20,530 nucleotides of DNA from a virus, in the IMG/VR virus record IMGVR_UViG_3300049489_000122, positions 1 to 20,530 of that record; one strand, 5' to 3'. Every line of letters starts with the position of its first letter. The first letter of the stretch is position 1. Below, piece by piece: positions 14,173 through 20,530 of this stretch. The notes under the pieces were generated by a model. It was not told where the DNA came from, searched no databases, and worked only from the letters and a program-made list of their open reading frames with translations. A program made the translations under genes and the position numbers.

Positions 14173-15693
14173 ATGGAATACACCGCAACCGCTGATGATC
14201 AACCATTAGTTAAGGTAGTCAGAAACCTTTCTGGTGGTATGAACTCTAGGGATCATGGGTCAAACATAGGTGAGACACAAGCTACCCTGCTTTATAACAT
14301 AGATATCGGTACACCTGGTCAGACAACAAAGAGACCTGGACTAACGCTTATAGAGGACCTTGGAAGCTCCGCTGGTCTAGCTCTGTATGGATTTGAGCCT
14401 CAGGGTGGAACAAATGCCCTGATTGGTATGTACTCAACCAATCTTGTTACATGGCCAGGCACCGGAACATTTACCAATCGCAAGTCTAACTTTACCGCCA
14501 CTACGCGTCCTTGTGTATTTAGAGCAAGGGAATCTAGCAATGGTGATGTGGTTATGGTTGGTAATGGAACCGATAACTGGTTTCGTATGAAGCAAGATTA
14601 TTCCTTTGCTGACTTGGGTAACACCAATACCTCGCCACCGATCTCCAATGTTGGAACATTCTATCGCTCACGCATGTGGGTATTAAGGAACGAGAAGTTA
14701 TATTGGTCAGACGCTGTATCTAGTGACTACTCCGCAGGCTTTGATAGGACATCAAATAACTTCAACATGCCGGTAGGAGCAGAACAGGCTATTGTTGGGT
14801 TACGCGATCTTGGTTTGATTTGCTTCGGGTTAAAGGGTATCTACGCTATTAACCCATCCGCCACACCAGCCGCTACAGACAAGACCGAAGTGCTGTATGA
14901 CAAGGGCTGTATGGCTGGTAATACAGTGGCACAGGTGGGGGATGATATCTACTTCCTAGCACCCGATGGCGTTAGGTCATTGGTTCGTACACAGCAAGAT
15001 AAAGTGCAGTTGGGGGCATCATTTCCTGTCAGCTATCCACTTAAGGATGAGTTTGAGTCTATCTCTTGGTCCTATATTGACAAGGCTTGCGCTACTTATT
15101 TCGATAACAAATACTTCATCTCGCTTCCAACCTCTGCTTCTACCTACAACAACCAAGTATGGGTCTACTGGCCCGCTACTAATTCTTGGGCTGTGATTAC
15201 TGGATGGAATGTTTCTGCATGGGCCAAGCTTAAGATTAATGGTCAAGAGCGTTTGTATGCTTTTGATTCCAATGACGGAAGTGTGTACAGGGCATGGTAC
15301 GGTTACAGCGATAATGGCACAGCTATTAACTATCAAGAAGAAGGACGTAAAGAAGATATGGGGCAGCCGCTTCTACAGAAGTTTGGTGGCTACTTCAAAG
15401 TTAAAGCGTTCTCGTCTGGTGCCTATACACTTACAATTTCAGCGTCTATTGACGACCAAGACTACACCACACTTGGAACAATGTCCTTAGCTGGTAACGC
15501 ACCCGCTTTGCCTATAGCCCTACCATTCACATTGGCTGGTACGAATATTTTAACCTCAACATTCCCACTCGATTCATTGGGGGAGTGGAATCAGATACGA
15601 TTTAAGATTCAACACAACGCTACAAACGGTTCAGATGAGATCAAGTTGCTTGAAAGGAGTCTCTACACCTATGCCGGAGAATACAATCCCTGA
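14173..15693 (+). CDS. Tail nozzle/stopper-like beta-propeller protein
   Basis: A 506-residue beta-rich protein. The start (VRNLSGGMNSRDHGSNIGET, then TTKRPGLTLIE) is a signature of podovirus tail proteins that sit below the adaptor. Repeated blade-like segments follow, for example YRSRMWVLRNEKLYWSD, GLRDLGLICFGLKGIYAIN and DDIYFLAPDGVRSLVR. The C-terminal third (about 390-500) is a separate beta domain. In related phages this part closes the tail channel and carries fibres. No enzyme motif is visible. It is the largest tail gene in the window, directly between the adaptor and the fibre block. Family naming is by resemblance. Confidence 0.7.
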   Translation: MEYTATADDQPLVKVVRNLSGGMNSRDHGSNIGETQATLLYNIDIGTPGQTTKRPGLTLIEDLGSSAGLALYGFEPQGGTNALIGMYSTNLVTWPGTGTFTNRKSNFTATTRPCVFRARESSNGDVVMVGNGTDNWFRMKQDYSFADLGNTNTSPPISNVGTFYRSRMWVLRNEKLYWSDAVSSDYSAGFDRTSNNFNMPVGAEQAIVGLRDLGLICFGLKGIYAINPSATPAATDKTEVLYDKGCMAGNTVAQVGDDIYFLAPDGVRSLVRTQQDKVQLGASFPVSYPLKDEFESISWSYIDKACATYFDNKYFISLPTSASTYNNQVWVYWPATNSWAVITGWNVSAWAKLKINGQERLYAFDSNDGSVYRAWYGYSDNGTAINYQEEGRKEDMGQPLLQKFGGYFKVKAFSSGAYTLTISASIDDQDYTTLGTMSLAGNAPALPIALPFTLAGTNILTSTFPLDSLGEWNQIRFKIQHNATNGSDEIKLLERSLYTYAGEYNP

Positions 15694-16045
15694 GGAAATC
15701 TTAACACCTCTTGATATTAGTGTAGATACCAACACATCTACTAACCCCAACCGAAAGCCAATGGCTAACTGTCAACCTTATATTGACGCCATTAAGTTAA
15801 GGTATGGGAAAGATGTTCAGATATCTGGTACATACGAGCTTAACCCAGACGGAACCTTTAAAGAGACAACAATCAATATCGAATCTCCAAAGGGTAGACA
15901 TTACAGCATCACAGAATACTTCACCAATAACAATACTGATTACGTCATCACTTCCAAGACCATCGACAACAGATACATGGAGCACAGGTTCGATAGGTAC
16001 ATAGACGCTGAAATCCAAATCATTGATTTAATAGCAGGGGAATAA
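15671..16045 (+). CDS. Small hypothetical tail-region protein
   Basis: Unrecognised, 124 residues from the ATG at 15671, supported by AAAGGAG at 15653-15659; an in-frame ATG at 15635 lacks such a site. It overlaps the end of the nozzle-like gene by 23 bases. The N-terminal 30 residues are Thr/Pro-rich and probably flexible. Residues about 32-120 alternate strands (GKDVQISGTYELNPDGTFKE, then TDYVITSKTIDNRYMEHRFD), suggesting a small beta domain. Its stop precedes the first fibre ATG without a gap. It may be a fibre-attachment or assembly factor, by position only. Confidence 0.6.
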   Translation: MPENTIPEEILTPLDISVDTNTSTNPNRKPMANCQPYIDAIKLRYGKDVQISGTYELNPDGTFKETTINIESPKGRHYSITEYFTNNNTDYVITSKTIDNRYMEHRFDRYIDAEIQIIDLIAGE

Positions 16046-17002
16046 ATGTCAACCTTGACACGCGGTATTTCGCTAGGCGCTACAGAAACGGTTACAAATA
16101 CAAAGTTACAGAACCTTGTTGATCTTGGTAGCTGCACAGGAATTGTTGATGCTGACGTTTCTAACGCGGCAGCAATCGGATATAGCAAGTTAAATCTCTC
16201 TGGTGGCATCACAAACAGCGATATTAATGCAAGCGCTGCAATAACCTATAGCAAGCTTAACCTGGGAACATCCATAGTCAATGCTGATGTATCTGCTTCT
16301 GCTGCGATTGTGGCATCAAAGCTTGATCTAACATCACCAGGGGCTATTGGCACCACTGCACCCGCCGCTGGTAAGTTTACAACGCTTGAGGGAACCACAA
16401 CACTAAAGCTTGGCACCACTAATCAGGGCGATATTCTTTACGACAATGGAACATCTTTAACCAGATTGGTTCCTGGAACATCTGGTCAGTTCCTTAAGAC
16501 TCTTGGCGCTAGTGCTAATCCGTTATGGGCTGATGCTTCCTCGGCTTCTAATGTTGTATATAGCTGGTCTGGGTGTACTGACTACGTTGCGGGTGATGCT
16601 TTTGTTGGGTCGGTTTCAGGCACTTCACTTACTCCCACCACTGGAAATACATACTCATTCTTTATCAACAAAAATGCTTCTATTGGGGATCAGACATCAA
16701 GGATTTTGAGATCAAAATTCAAAAAGACAGCAGGTATATCCAATCTAACCATATACGCAAATATTTGGATTAATAATTCTACAGCAAGCGGTGAAAAGGT
16801 TTCAGCGGAATTGAAGGTTAATACGCTGACAATTAATACTTCCGATGTGACTTCAATTACACCAACATGGGCAAATTCTTCCACGCTGGATGTTTCGAGC
16901 CTAACGAATGGTAATGTCTACGACCTTTCAATATCTTTATACACAAATGGTCCAGTTACAATGTACGCATACTTGGGATCAGTAATAGTCTTCGGAAGTT
17001 AA
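16046..17002 (+). CDS. Tail fibre protein with SKL repeats (first copy)
   Basis: A 318-residue protein with typical fibre composition: Ser, Thr, Ala and Asn rich, few Cys. Residues about 30-95 hold three imperfect repeats of about 20 residues ending in SKLNL or SKLDL (AAIGYSKLNLSGG, AAITYSKLNLGTS, AAIVASKLDLTSP), the kind that builds a trimeric shaft. A G-TSL linker (about 130-150) leads to a C-terminal beta domain (about 172-318) that is the likely receptor-binding head. The N-terminus (LGATETVTNTKLQNLV) matches the next gene, so the two share an attachment part. Start at ATG 16046, just after the preceding stop. Confidence 0.75.
   Translation: MSTLTRGISLGATETVTNTKLQNLVDLGSCTGIVDADVSNAAAIGYSKLNLSGGITNSDINASAAITYSKLNLGTSIVNADVSASAAIVASKLDLTSPGAIGTTAPAAGKFTTLEGTTTLKLGTTNQGDILYDNGTSLTRLVPGTSGQFLKTLGASANPLWADASSASNVVYSWSGCTDYVAGDAFVGSVSGTSLTPTTGNTYSFFINKNASIGDQTSRILRSKFKKTAGISNLTIYANIWINNSTASGEKVSAELKVNTLTINTSDVTSITPTWANSSTLDVSSLTNGNVYDLSISLYTNGPVTMYAYLGSVIVFGS
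16245..16260 (+). repeat. 16-base exact repeat, copy in first fibre gene
   Basis: CCTATAGCAAGCTTAA occurs here and again at 17163-17178 in the next fibre gene, both in frame coding YSKLN. The surrounding bases diverge. It marks homologous shaft repeats and could serve as a recombination joint between the genes. Confidence 0.8.
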
Positions 17003-17023
17003 ATCCAAGCTTAAAGGAAATAA

Positions 17024-17620
17024 ATGTCAGCAACCCTCGTAAATGGCCTAGGAACAATAGGCGCAACAGAACAGATCACAGCTACTAAGCTGATGAACTT
17101 GGTTAATAACGCTACGATTAGCGGGATATCTAATGCTGAGATAGCTTCTGATGCGGCGGTAGCCTATAGCAAGCTTAATCTCGCAACAAGCATAGTTAAT
17201 GCGGATATTGCAACTGACGCTGCTATAGCCCTATCCAAGCTCGCCGTAACCACATTAGCCACTGGAAATGCTATTAACATTGTCCTGGATGGCGGTGGAT
17301 CAGCCCTAACAACTGGTGTTAAGTTAGATGTCTTGGTGCCATTTGCTTGCACCATTACCCAGGCTACGGTGCTTGCTGATCAATCAGGTTCCATCGTTAT
17401 AGATATTTGGAAAGATACCTATGCGAATTACCCACCAACGGTAGCCGATACCATTACGGCTTCCGCCAAGCCAACCCTTTCCTCTGCTATCAAAGCGCAA
17501 GACTCTACGCTAACAGGATGGACCACATCTATAGCCGCTGGTGATACCTTGCGCATCAATATTGATTCCATCACTACATGCACACGCGTGACTCTATCTC
17601 TTAAGGTTACAAGGACATAA
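17024..17620 (+). CDS. Tail fibre protein, paralogue of the preceding gene
   Basis: A 198-residue protein. Its N-terminus (GTIGATEQITATKLMNLV) aligns with the first fibre protein's (LGATETVTNTKLQNLV), and it has SKL shaft repeats (AAVAYSKLNLATSIVNADI, AAIALSKLAV), but one fewer. The C-terminal domain (about 85-198) is unrelated: VPFACTITQATVLADQSGSI, then IVIDIWKDTYANYPPT, an all-beta pattern seen in phage fibre tips. So the pair shares a base and shaft and carries different tips. Its stop TAA shares its last A with the ATG of the LamG protein, suggesting coupled expression and perhaps a shared fibre complex. Confidence 0.75.
   Translation: MSATLVNGLGTIGATEQITATKLMNLVNNATISGISNAEIASDAAVAYSKLNLATSIVNADIATDAAIALSKLAVTTLATGNAINIVLDGGGSALTTGVKLDVLVPFACTITQATVLADQSGSIVIDIWKDTYANYPPTVADTITASAKPTLSSAIKAQDSTLTGWTTSIAAGDTLRINIDSITTCTRVTLSLKVTRT
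17163..17178 (+). repeat. 16-base exact repeat, copy in second fibre gene
   Basis: Identical to 16245-16260 in the first fibre gene, in the same codon phase. Confidence 0.8.
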
Positions 17621-18351
17621 TGCCAGGCATAGACTCCTATACGAAGTTAATGCTTCATATGAACGGCACAGACGCATCGACTACGTTCACAGATAGTTCT
17701 CTAAGCCCAAAGACAGTTACGGCTAATGGAAATGCACAAATAGACACCGCACAAAGTAAGTTTGGTGGGGCGTCTGGGCTTTTTGATGGAACTGGTGATT
17801 ATCTAAGCACGCCTAATAGCGCAGACTTCGATTTCGGAAGTGGAGATTTTACAATAGATTTCTGGATGCGCATTTCATCCAATCCAACGGATTATGTAAG
17901 TTTTCTCAATCGTAGGGTGGATGATAACAACCAGATTAGATTCTTGTGGTTTGGAAATGATGTTTCTGGTGGCGGAAGGCTATTCTTTAGAGTTCTTGAT
18001 GGTGGGGTCACAACAACCGCATCAACATCGGGGTATAATTTTATACCATCACATGATGCGTGGCACCATATAGCTGTGGTAAGAACCGGAAACACCATCA
18101 AATTTTTTGTAGATGGCACACAATTTGCGGTTGATTATACGTTCAATATAACCATTCCATCCCTGAACGCAACAACACTAATATCAGTAGATACTAATGG
18201 TGGAACATCGCAATACTATCTCAATGGATGGCTAGATGAATACAGGGTATCTAAGGGAATAGCAAGATGGACCTCAGATTTTACTCCCCCAACAGAAGAA
18301 TACGCTGAAACACCAACCGCAACAGGTAGATCGCAAGTCATTTTCATGTAA
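17620..18351 (+). CDS. LamG/concanavalin-like fibre or adhesin protein
   Basis: A 243-residue protein consisting essentially of one laminin-G-like beta-sandwich. Signatures are KLMLHMNGTDASTTFTDSS near the start, the GGASGLFDGTGDYL turn, SGDFTIDFWMRI, then DAWHHIAVVRTGNTIKFFVD and LNGWLDEYRVSKGIARW. Such domains bind carbohydrates and are common on phage fibres and bacterial adhesins. No signal peptide. Residues after about 225 form a short Thr-rich tail. The start overlaps the preceding fibre stop by one base. The likely job is recognition of a host-surface glycan, by family and context. Confidence 0.8.
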   Translation: MPGIDSYTKLMLHMNGTDASTTFTDSSLSPKTVTANGNAQIDTAQSKFGGASGLFDGTGDYLSTPNSADFDFGSGDFTIDFWMRISSNPTDYVSFLNRRVDDNNQIRFLWFGNDVSGGGRLFFRVLDGGVTTTASTSGYNFIPSHDAWHHIAVVRTGNTIKFFVDGTQFAVDYTFNITIPSLNATTLISVDTNGGTSQYYLNGWLDEYRVSKGIARWTSDFTPPTEEYAETPTATGRSQVIFM

Positions 18352-18363
18352 TTACAGGAGTGT

Positions 18364-18783
18364 ATGAATCTCAAAGAAGCAAAGCCAACACTATTGCAAC
18401 AGTTCTACGCAGACAGGGTGATAGATTTTATTAAGCATGAAGATAAGACCATGTACGATCACATGCGCCTTACCTTAAAGCAATCACCAGTACAGATCAA
18501 GCAGCTTATCCTAAAGCATATGGAGTATAACACGATAGTTGTATTATGGGATAAAGCTGAGATTATCGCTGTGTGCGTATTTAATATAGAAGGTGATGTA
18601 GCAGATATTAATTATGTAGTAATCCGCAAGGATCAGCAATTTAGGAATCTACTGAAACGAATGACAGTAGAGGGAAAGCTTAGATATCCATACGTAAAGA
18701 AGTTATCATTCGAGAGATTTTTTAAATATAAGTCACACAAAACCCACCAGCTTAACCTAGATCAATGGTTAGCTACAAAGTAA
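18364..18783 (+). CDS. Possible GNAT-fold protein, unknown function
   Basis: Unrecognised with certainty, 139 residues. The middle (TIVVLWDKAEIIAVCVFNIE, then DINYVVIRKDQQFRNLLKRM) has the strand-strand-helix order of GNAT acetyltransferases, but the acetyl-CoA loop (Q/R-x-x-G-x-G/A) is absent, reading RKDQQFRNLLKRM instead. It is basic with a lysine-rich end. Similar small proteins occur in phage tail modules as chaperones or internal proteins. A good ribosome binding site, ACAGGAG, lies just before the ATG at 18364. The assignment is tentative and rests on secondary-structure pattern alone. Confidence 0.55.
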   Translation: MNLKEAKPTLLQQFYADRVIDFIKHEDKTMYDHMRLTLKQSPVQIKQLILKHMEYNTIVVLWDKAEIIAVCVFNIEGDVADINYVVIRKDQQFRNLLKRMTVEGKLRYPYVKKLSFERFFKYKSHKTHQLNLDQWLATK

Positions 18784-18796
18784 AGGTCTTGACCAA

Positions 18797-19465
18797 ATGG
18801 GCGGCGCACCTAAAATAGTTACCCCAACACCTCCACCTGCACCAACACCAACGGATGCTACGGAGTCATACATAAAGAATCTTCCCGCTATGTACCAGGC
18901 GCAGTTGGACTATGCACCGAAGTTTGCACAGAGTGAACTAGATCTTACTTCTCAATACGCTCCTCAGTATAAAGCATTGCAGGATTCTTTGTACCCTGAA
19001 CTTGCCAAGCTAGATACTACAATGACTAAGCAAGCCGCTGATGGTGTTGCTTCCACAGAACTTAGTCCGGCGCTTAAGAATCAATACCTAGACCAGTTTA
19101 GGTCTGAGGTTGGAGATCAGGCGGGGAGTGGTGTTGGGGCAGACTACGTTTCTAGGTCTATGCTCAACGCTGGTGTTGCCCAACAGCAGTACTATCAGAA
19201 CATGGCTCTGTCCTTAACGGGGCGGCAACCTCTGTATCAGGCTCAGTCTACCAACATCCCGAACATGGCACAGGGATTTAATTATGGTTCTGTGGCTAAT
19301 CAGCTACAACAGGGTTATGGTAATTACTCGTCGCTGTATGGGAATATGTATAGTACTAATGGATCAAATGCCATGAATACTTATAGTCAGAATATGGGGT
19401 TAATTAAGGCTGGAATAGGCGCGGCCAGCTCTGTTGGTGGGGCCGCTATTAGTAAATGGGGCTAA
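18797..19465 (+). CDS. Putative internal virion/ejection protein
   Basis: A 222-residue protein starting MGGAPKIVTPTPPPAPTP, a proline-rich lead followed by helices rich in Gln, Tyr and Ala (AMYQAQLDYAPKFAQSELDL). The end is Gly/Asn/Tyr-rich with a hydrophobic stretch (IKAGIGAASSVGGAAISKWG) that could insert in membrane. In many podoviruses proteins with this opening precede the large ejection proteins that leave the capsid with the DNA. It lies in that position, ahead of two further candidates. Its stop overlaps the stop of the antisense lipoprotein gene. Assigned by pattern and position. Confidence 0.6.
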   Translation: MGGAPKIVTPTPPPAPTPTDATESYIKNLPAMYQAQLDYAPKFAQSELDLTSQYAPQYKALQDSLYPELAKLDTTMTKQAADGVASTELSPALKNQYLDQFRSEVGDQAGSGVGADYVSRSMLNAGVAQQQYYQNMALSLTGRQPLYQAQSTNIPNMAQGFNYGSVANQLQQGYGNYSSLYGNMYSTNGSNAMNTYSQNMGLIKAGIGAASSVGGAAISKWG

Positions 19466-19716
19466 TCAACGTAACCAGTATCATTGCCGTTGTTATCGTA
19501 TGTTCGACCGTTACTGATTCTTCCAGTTTGTGATCCGCTTTGATCGTAGGTATAAACATCGTGTTTAGGTTGGCTAATGATCTGCGGTTGGTATGTGGGC
19601 GTATCATCATTTGAAAAAGAGCGTCCAATGTCCTGGAAGGCTGCTCCCATTCCAGGATTCCCACCACCAGCGCATCCAGACAACAGAAGAATCGATATCA
19701 ATAGAATAGTTTTCAT
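19462..19716 (-). CDS. Small lipoprotein, antisense to the late genes
   Basis: An 84-residue protein on the minus strand. Residues 1-15 form a signal peptide with the lipobox L12-S13-G14-C15, so Cys15 would be lipidated after cleavage; Ala at +2 predicts the outer membrane of a Gram-negative host. The mature part has a pair of related segments, YDQSGSQTGRI and YDNNGNDTGYV, separated by SNGRT, like short repeats in bacterial surface lipoproteins. It is the only minus-strand gene in this region and ends stop-to-stop with the gene on the other strand. Possible roles are superinfection exclusion, lysogenic conversion or an outer-membrane lysis part; none is shown. A possible TTGACA lies upstream. 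Confidence 0.78.
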   Translation of the reverse strand: MKTILLISILLLSGCAGGGNPGMGAAFQDIGRSFSNDDTPTYQPQIISQPKHDVYTYDQSGSQTGRISNGRTYDNNGNDTGYVD

Positions 19717-19723
19717 ACTTGAT

Positions 19724-19750
19724 TTTTAACAGACTAACTTGAATTGTCAA
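19724..19750 (-). promoter_or_regulatory. Weak promoter candidate for the lipoprotein gene
   Basis: On the minus strand TTGACA (19750-19745) is followed after 15 bases by TTAAAA (19729-19724), only seven bases before the ATG at 19716. The -35 is perfect, but the spacer is short and the -10 poor. It is listed because the gene, antisense to its neighbours, needs its own transcript. Confidence 0.35.
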
Positions 19751-19761
19751 GGAATTAATTA

Positions 19762-20403
19762 ATGGCACTACCAACCGCAGATTATAAGACAGATACAAAA
19801 CCATACAACGCTTTAGCATCTGCGTTCTTTGGAATAGGTGATGCTTTTGCTGGAACTAATAACCAAGCCTCCTACATGAAGCTAAAGCAAGACGCCGTTG
19901 AGTGGCAACAAGCACAGAAGCAGAAAGCTTTTGAGCAACAGTTATCCATGCAAGAGAAGGGTTATCAACCAATAGCAGAGTTCCCTGGTGGAAATCCAGA
20001 AGACTTTACAGCTATCACAACCCCACAAGGCGATGGATATTTTAAGCCAGTAGCAGATGAAAAATTAAAATCATTGATCGCGAAGGGTAAAGCCTCTGCC
20101 ATTGAATCACTAACCCCAGAACAAAAGACACAATTCTTCTTAAATGGTGGAAGACTTCCAAAGGGTCCATCCAAGCCATCCGCATTAGCACTAGAGAAGT
20201 TTGCAACATCACAAGCAATGACTGAGGCTGGTGGTTCGTTTATGACCGGTGTGAGTGAAAATGCTCAGAAGAAATTTGTAGCACTAAAGAAAGAAAAATA
20301 TCAAGAACTTTTAAAGAGATACGGAGTTCAAGATGGGGCCGGTGAAGTAAATAGCTCCACTGATCCAGAAGCAAATATTGATTACACACAATCGAATTTC
20401 TAA
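19762..20403 (+). CDS. Hypothetical protein, probable virion component
   Basis: Unrecognised, 213 residues. After an N-terminal stretch with ASAFFGIGDAFAG, a long Gln/Lys-rich helix follows (KLKQDAVEWQQAQKQKAFEQ, about residues 40-65), then mixed regions and a second charged helix near 165-185. The composition resembles internal virion proteins, and the gene lies just before a gene starting with a typical ejection-protein motif. The start is ATG 19762 after AGGA. Its upstream gap holds the minus-strand promoter candidate of the lipoprotein gene. No enzyme motif is seen. Confidence 0.65.
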   Translation: MALPTADYKTDTKPYNALASAFFGIGDAFAGTNNQASYMKLKQDAVEWQQAQKQKAFEQQLSMQEKGYQPIAEFPGGNPEDFTAITTPQGDGYFKPVADEKLKSLIAKGKASAIESLTPEQKTQFFLNGGRLPKGPSKPSALALEKFATSQAMTEAGGSFMTGVSENAQKKFVALKKEKYQELLKRYGVQDGAGEVNSSTDPEANIDYTQSNF

Positions 20404-20414
20404 AAGGTAAATAA

Positions 20415-20530
20415 ATGGCTAAGTGGGCTGATGTTGTAGCGTCTACAGATTTCAAGGGTTTATCCGATGAGGCAAAGCTACAAGCCAAGAAGCAATTCTT
20501 TACTGATGTTGTGGCTAACAGTAAGTCATT
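20415..20530 (+). CDS. N-terminus of a probable large internal virion/ejection protein
   Basis: An open frame from ATG 20415 runs past the right edge. The 38 visible residues begin MAKWADVVASTDFKGLSDEA and continue KLQAKKQFFTDVVANSKS. The pattern W-x-x-V-x-x-S-x-x-F/Y-x-x-L, then a helix and F-F-x-x-V-V-A, is an N-terminal motif known from large phage internal proteins, some with transglycosylase domains. The ATG follows the preceding stop by 11 bases. The rest of the gene lies outside the window, so the role is inferred only from this motif and position. Confidence 0.6.
   Translation, partial: MAKWADVVASTDFKGLSDEAKLQAKKQFFTDVVANSKS

Noticed and set aside
16245-17178. Diversity-generating retroelement or CRISPR array suggested by repeats
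   Set aside because: The repeats are coding shaft repeats with different lengths between them. No reverse transcriptase, template repeat, spacer pattern or Cas gene is seen.

Overview
The window looks like the structural (late) module of a short-tailed tailed phage (podovirus-like Caudoviricetes) or a closely related prophage. Nearly all genes lie on the plus strand, tightly packed with many stop/start overlaps. They run in classical order: small terminase, large terminase, portal, hydrolase, scaffold, major capsid protein, neck adaptor, tail nozzle-like protein, fibres, internal virion proteins. No tape-measure or tail-tube genes for a long tail are seen. The capsid protein resembles the phage SU10 / DUF5309 type. 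A phage lipoprotein with a classical lipobox and Ala at +2 suggests a Gram-negative host; the host itself cannot be named from this sequence.

Left edge (1-488): two small leftward genes, one a ribbon-helix-helix regulator with a near-consensus sigma70 promoter whose start point would fall on its ATG. Packaging region (489-3858): a terS-like gene, a 240-base C-rich gap, a short formyltransferase, a duplicated C-terminal stub, a small unknown gene, a Met-type tRNA (anticodon CAT) with the initiator hallmark C1xA72 mismatch, and terL. Head region (3877-9060): portal, small overlapping gene, SleB-like hydrolase with a peptidoglycan-binding domain, scaffold, and a capsid gene split after nine codons by a compact ORF-less group I intron of about 206 nt. 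Splicing restores an N-terminus typical of the family (Y-D-N...R-E-D-L). A strong hairpin follows the capsid gene.

Accessory cassette (9144-13232): a small unknown gene and three glycosyltransferases, one a 786-residue fusion of a GT2 domain, TPR-like helices and a GT4-like GT-B domain. They overlap each other and the downstream neck gene, so they are translated as part of the late operon. With the formyltransferase they suggest that the phage modifies a glycan, on the virion or the host surface.

Tail region (13229-20530): neck adaptor with an Ig-like insertion, beta-propeller-like nozzle protein, a small protein, two related fibre proteins with SKL repeats, a LamG-like protein, a possible acetyltransferase-fold protein and several internal virion candidates. 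A lone antisense lipoprotein gene (19462-19716) interrupts the last part. The most notable observations are the capsid-gene intron, the initiator-like tRNA beside a formyltransferase, and the glycosyltransferase cassette embedded between head and neck genes.
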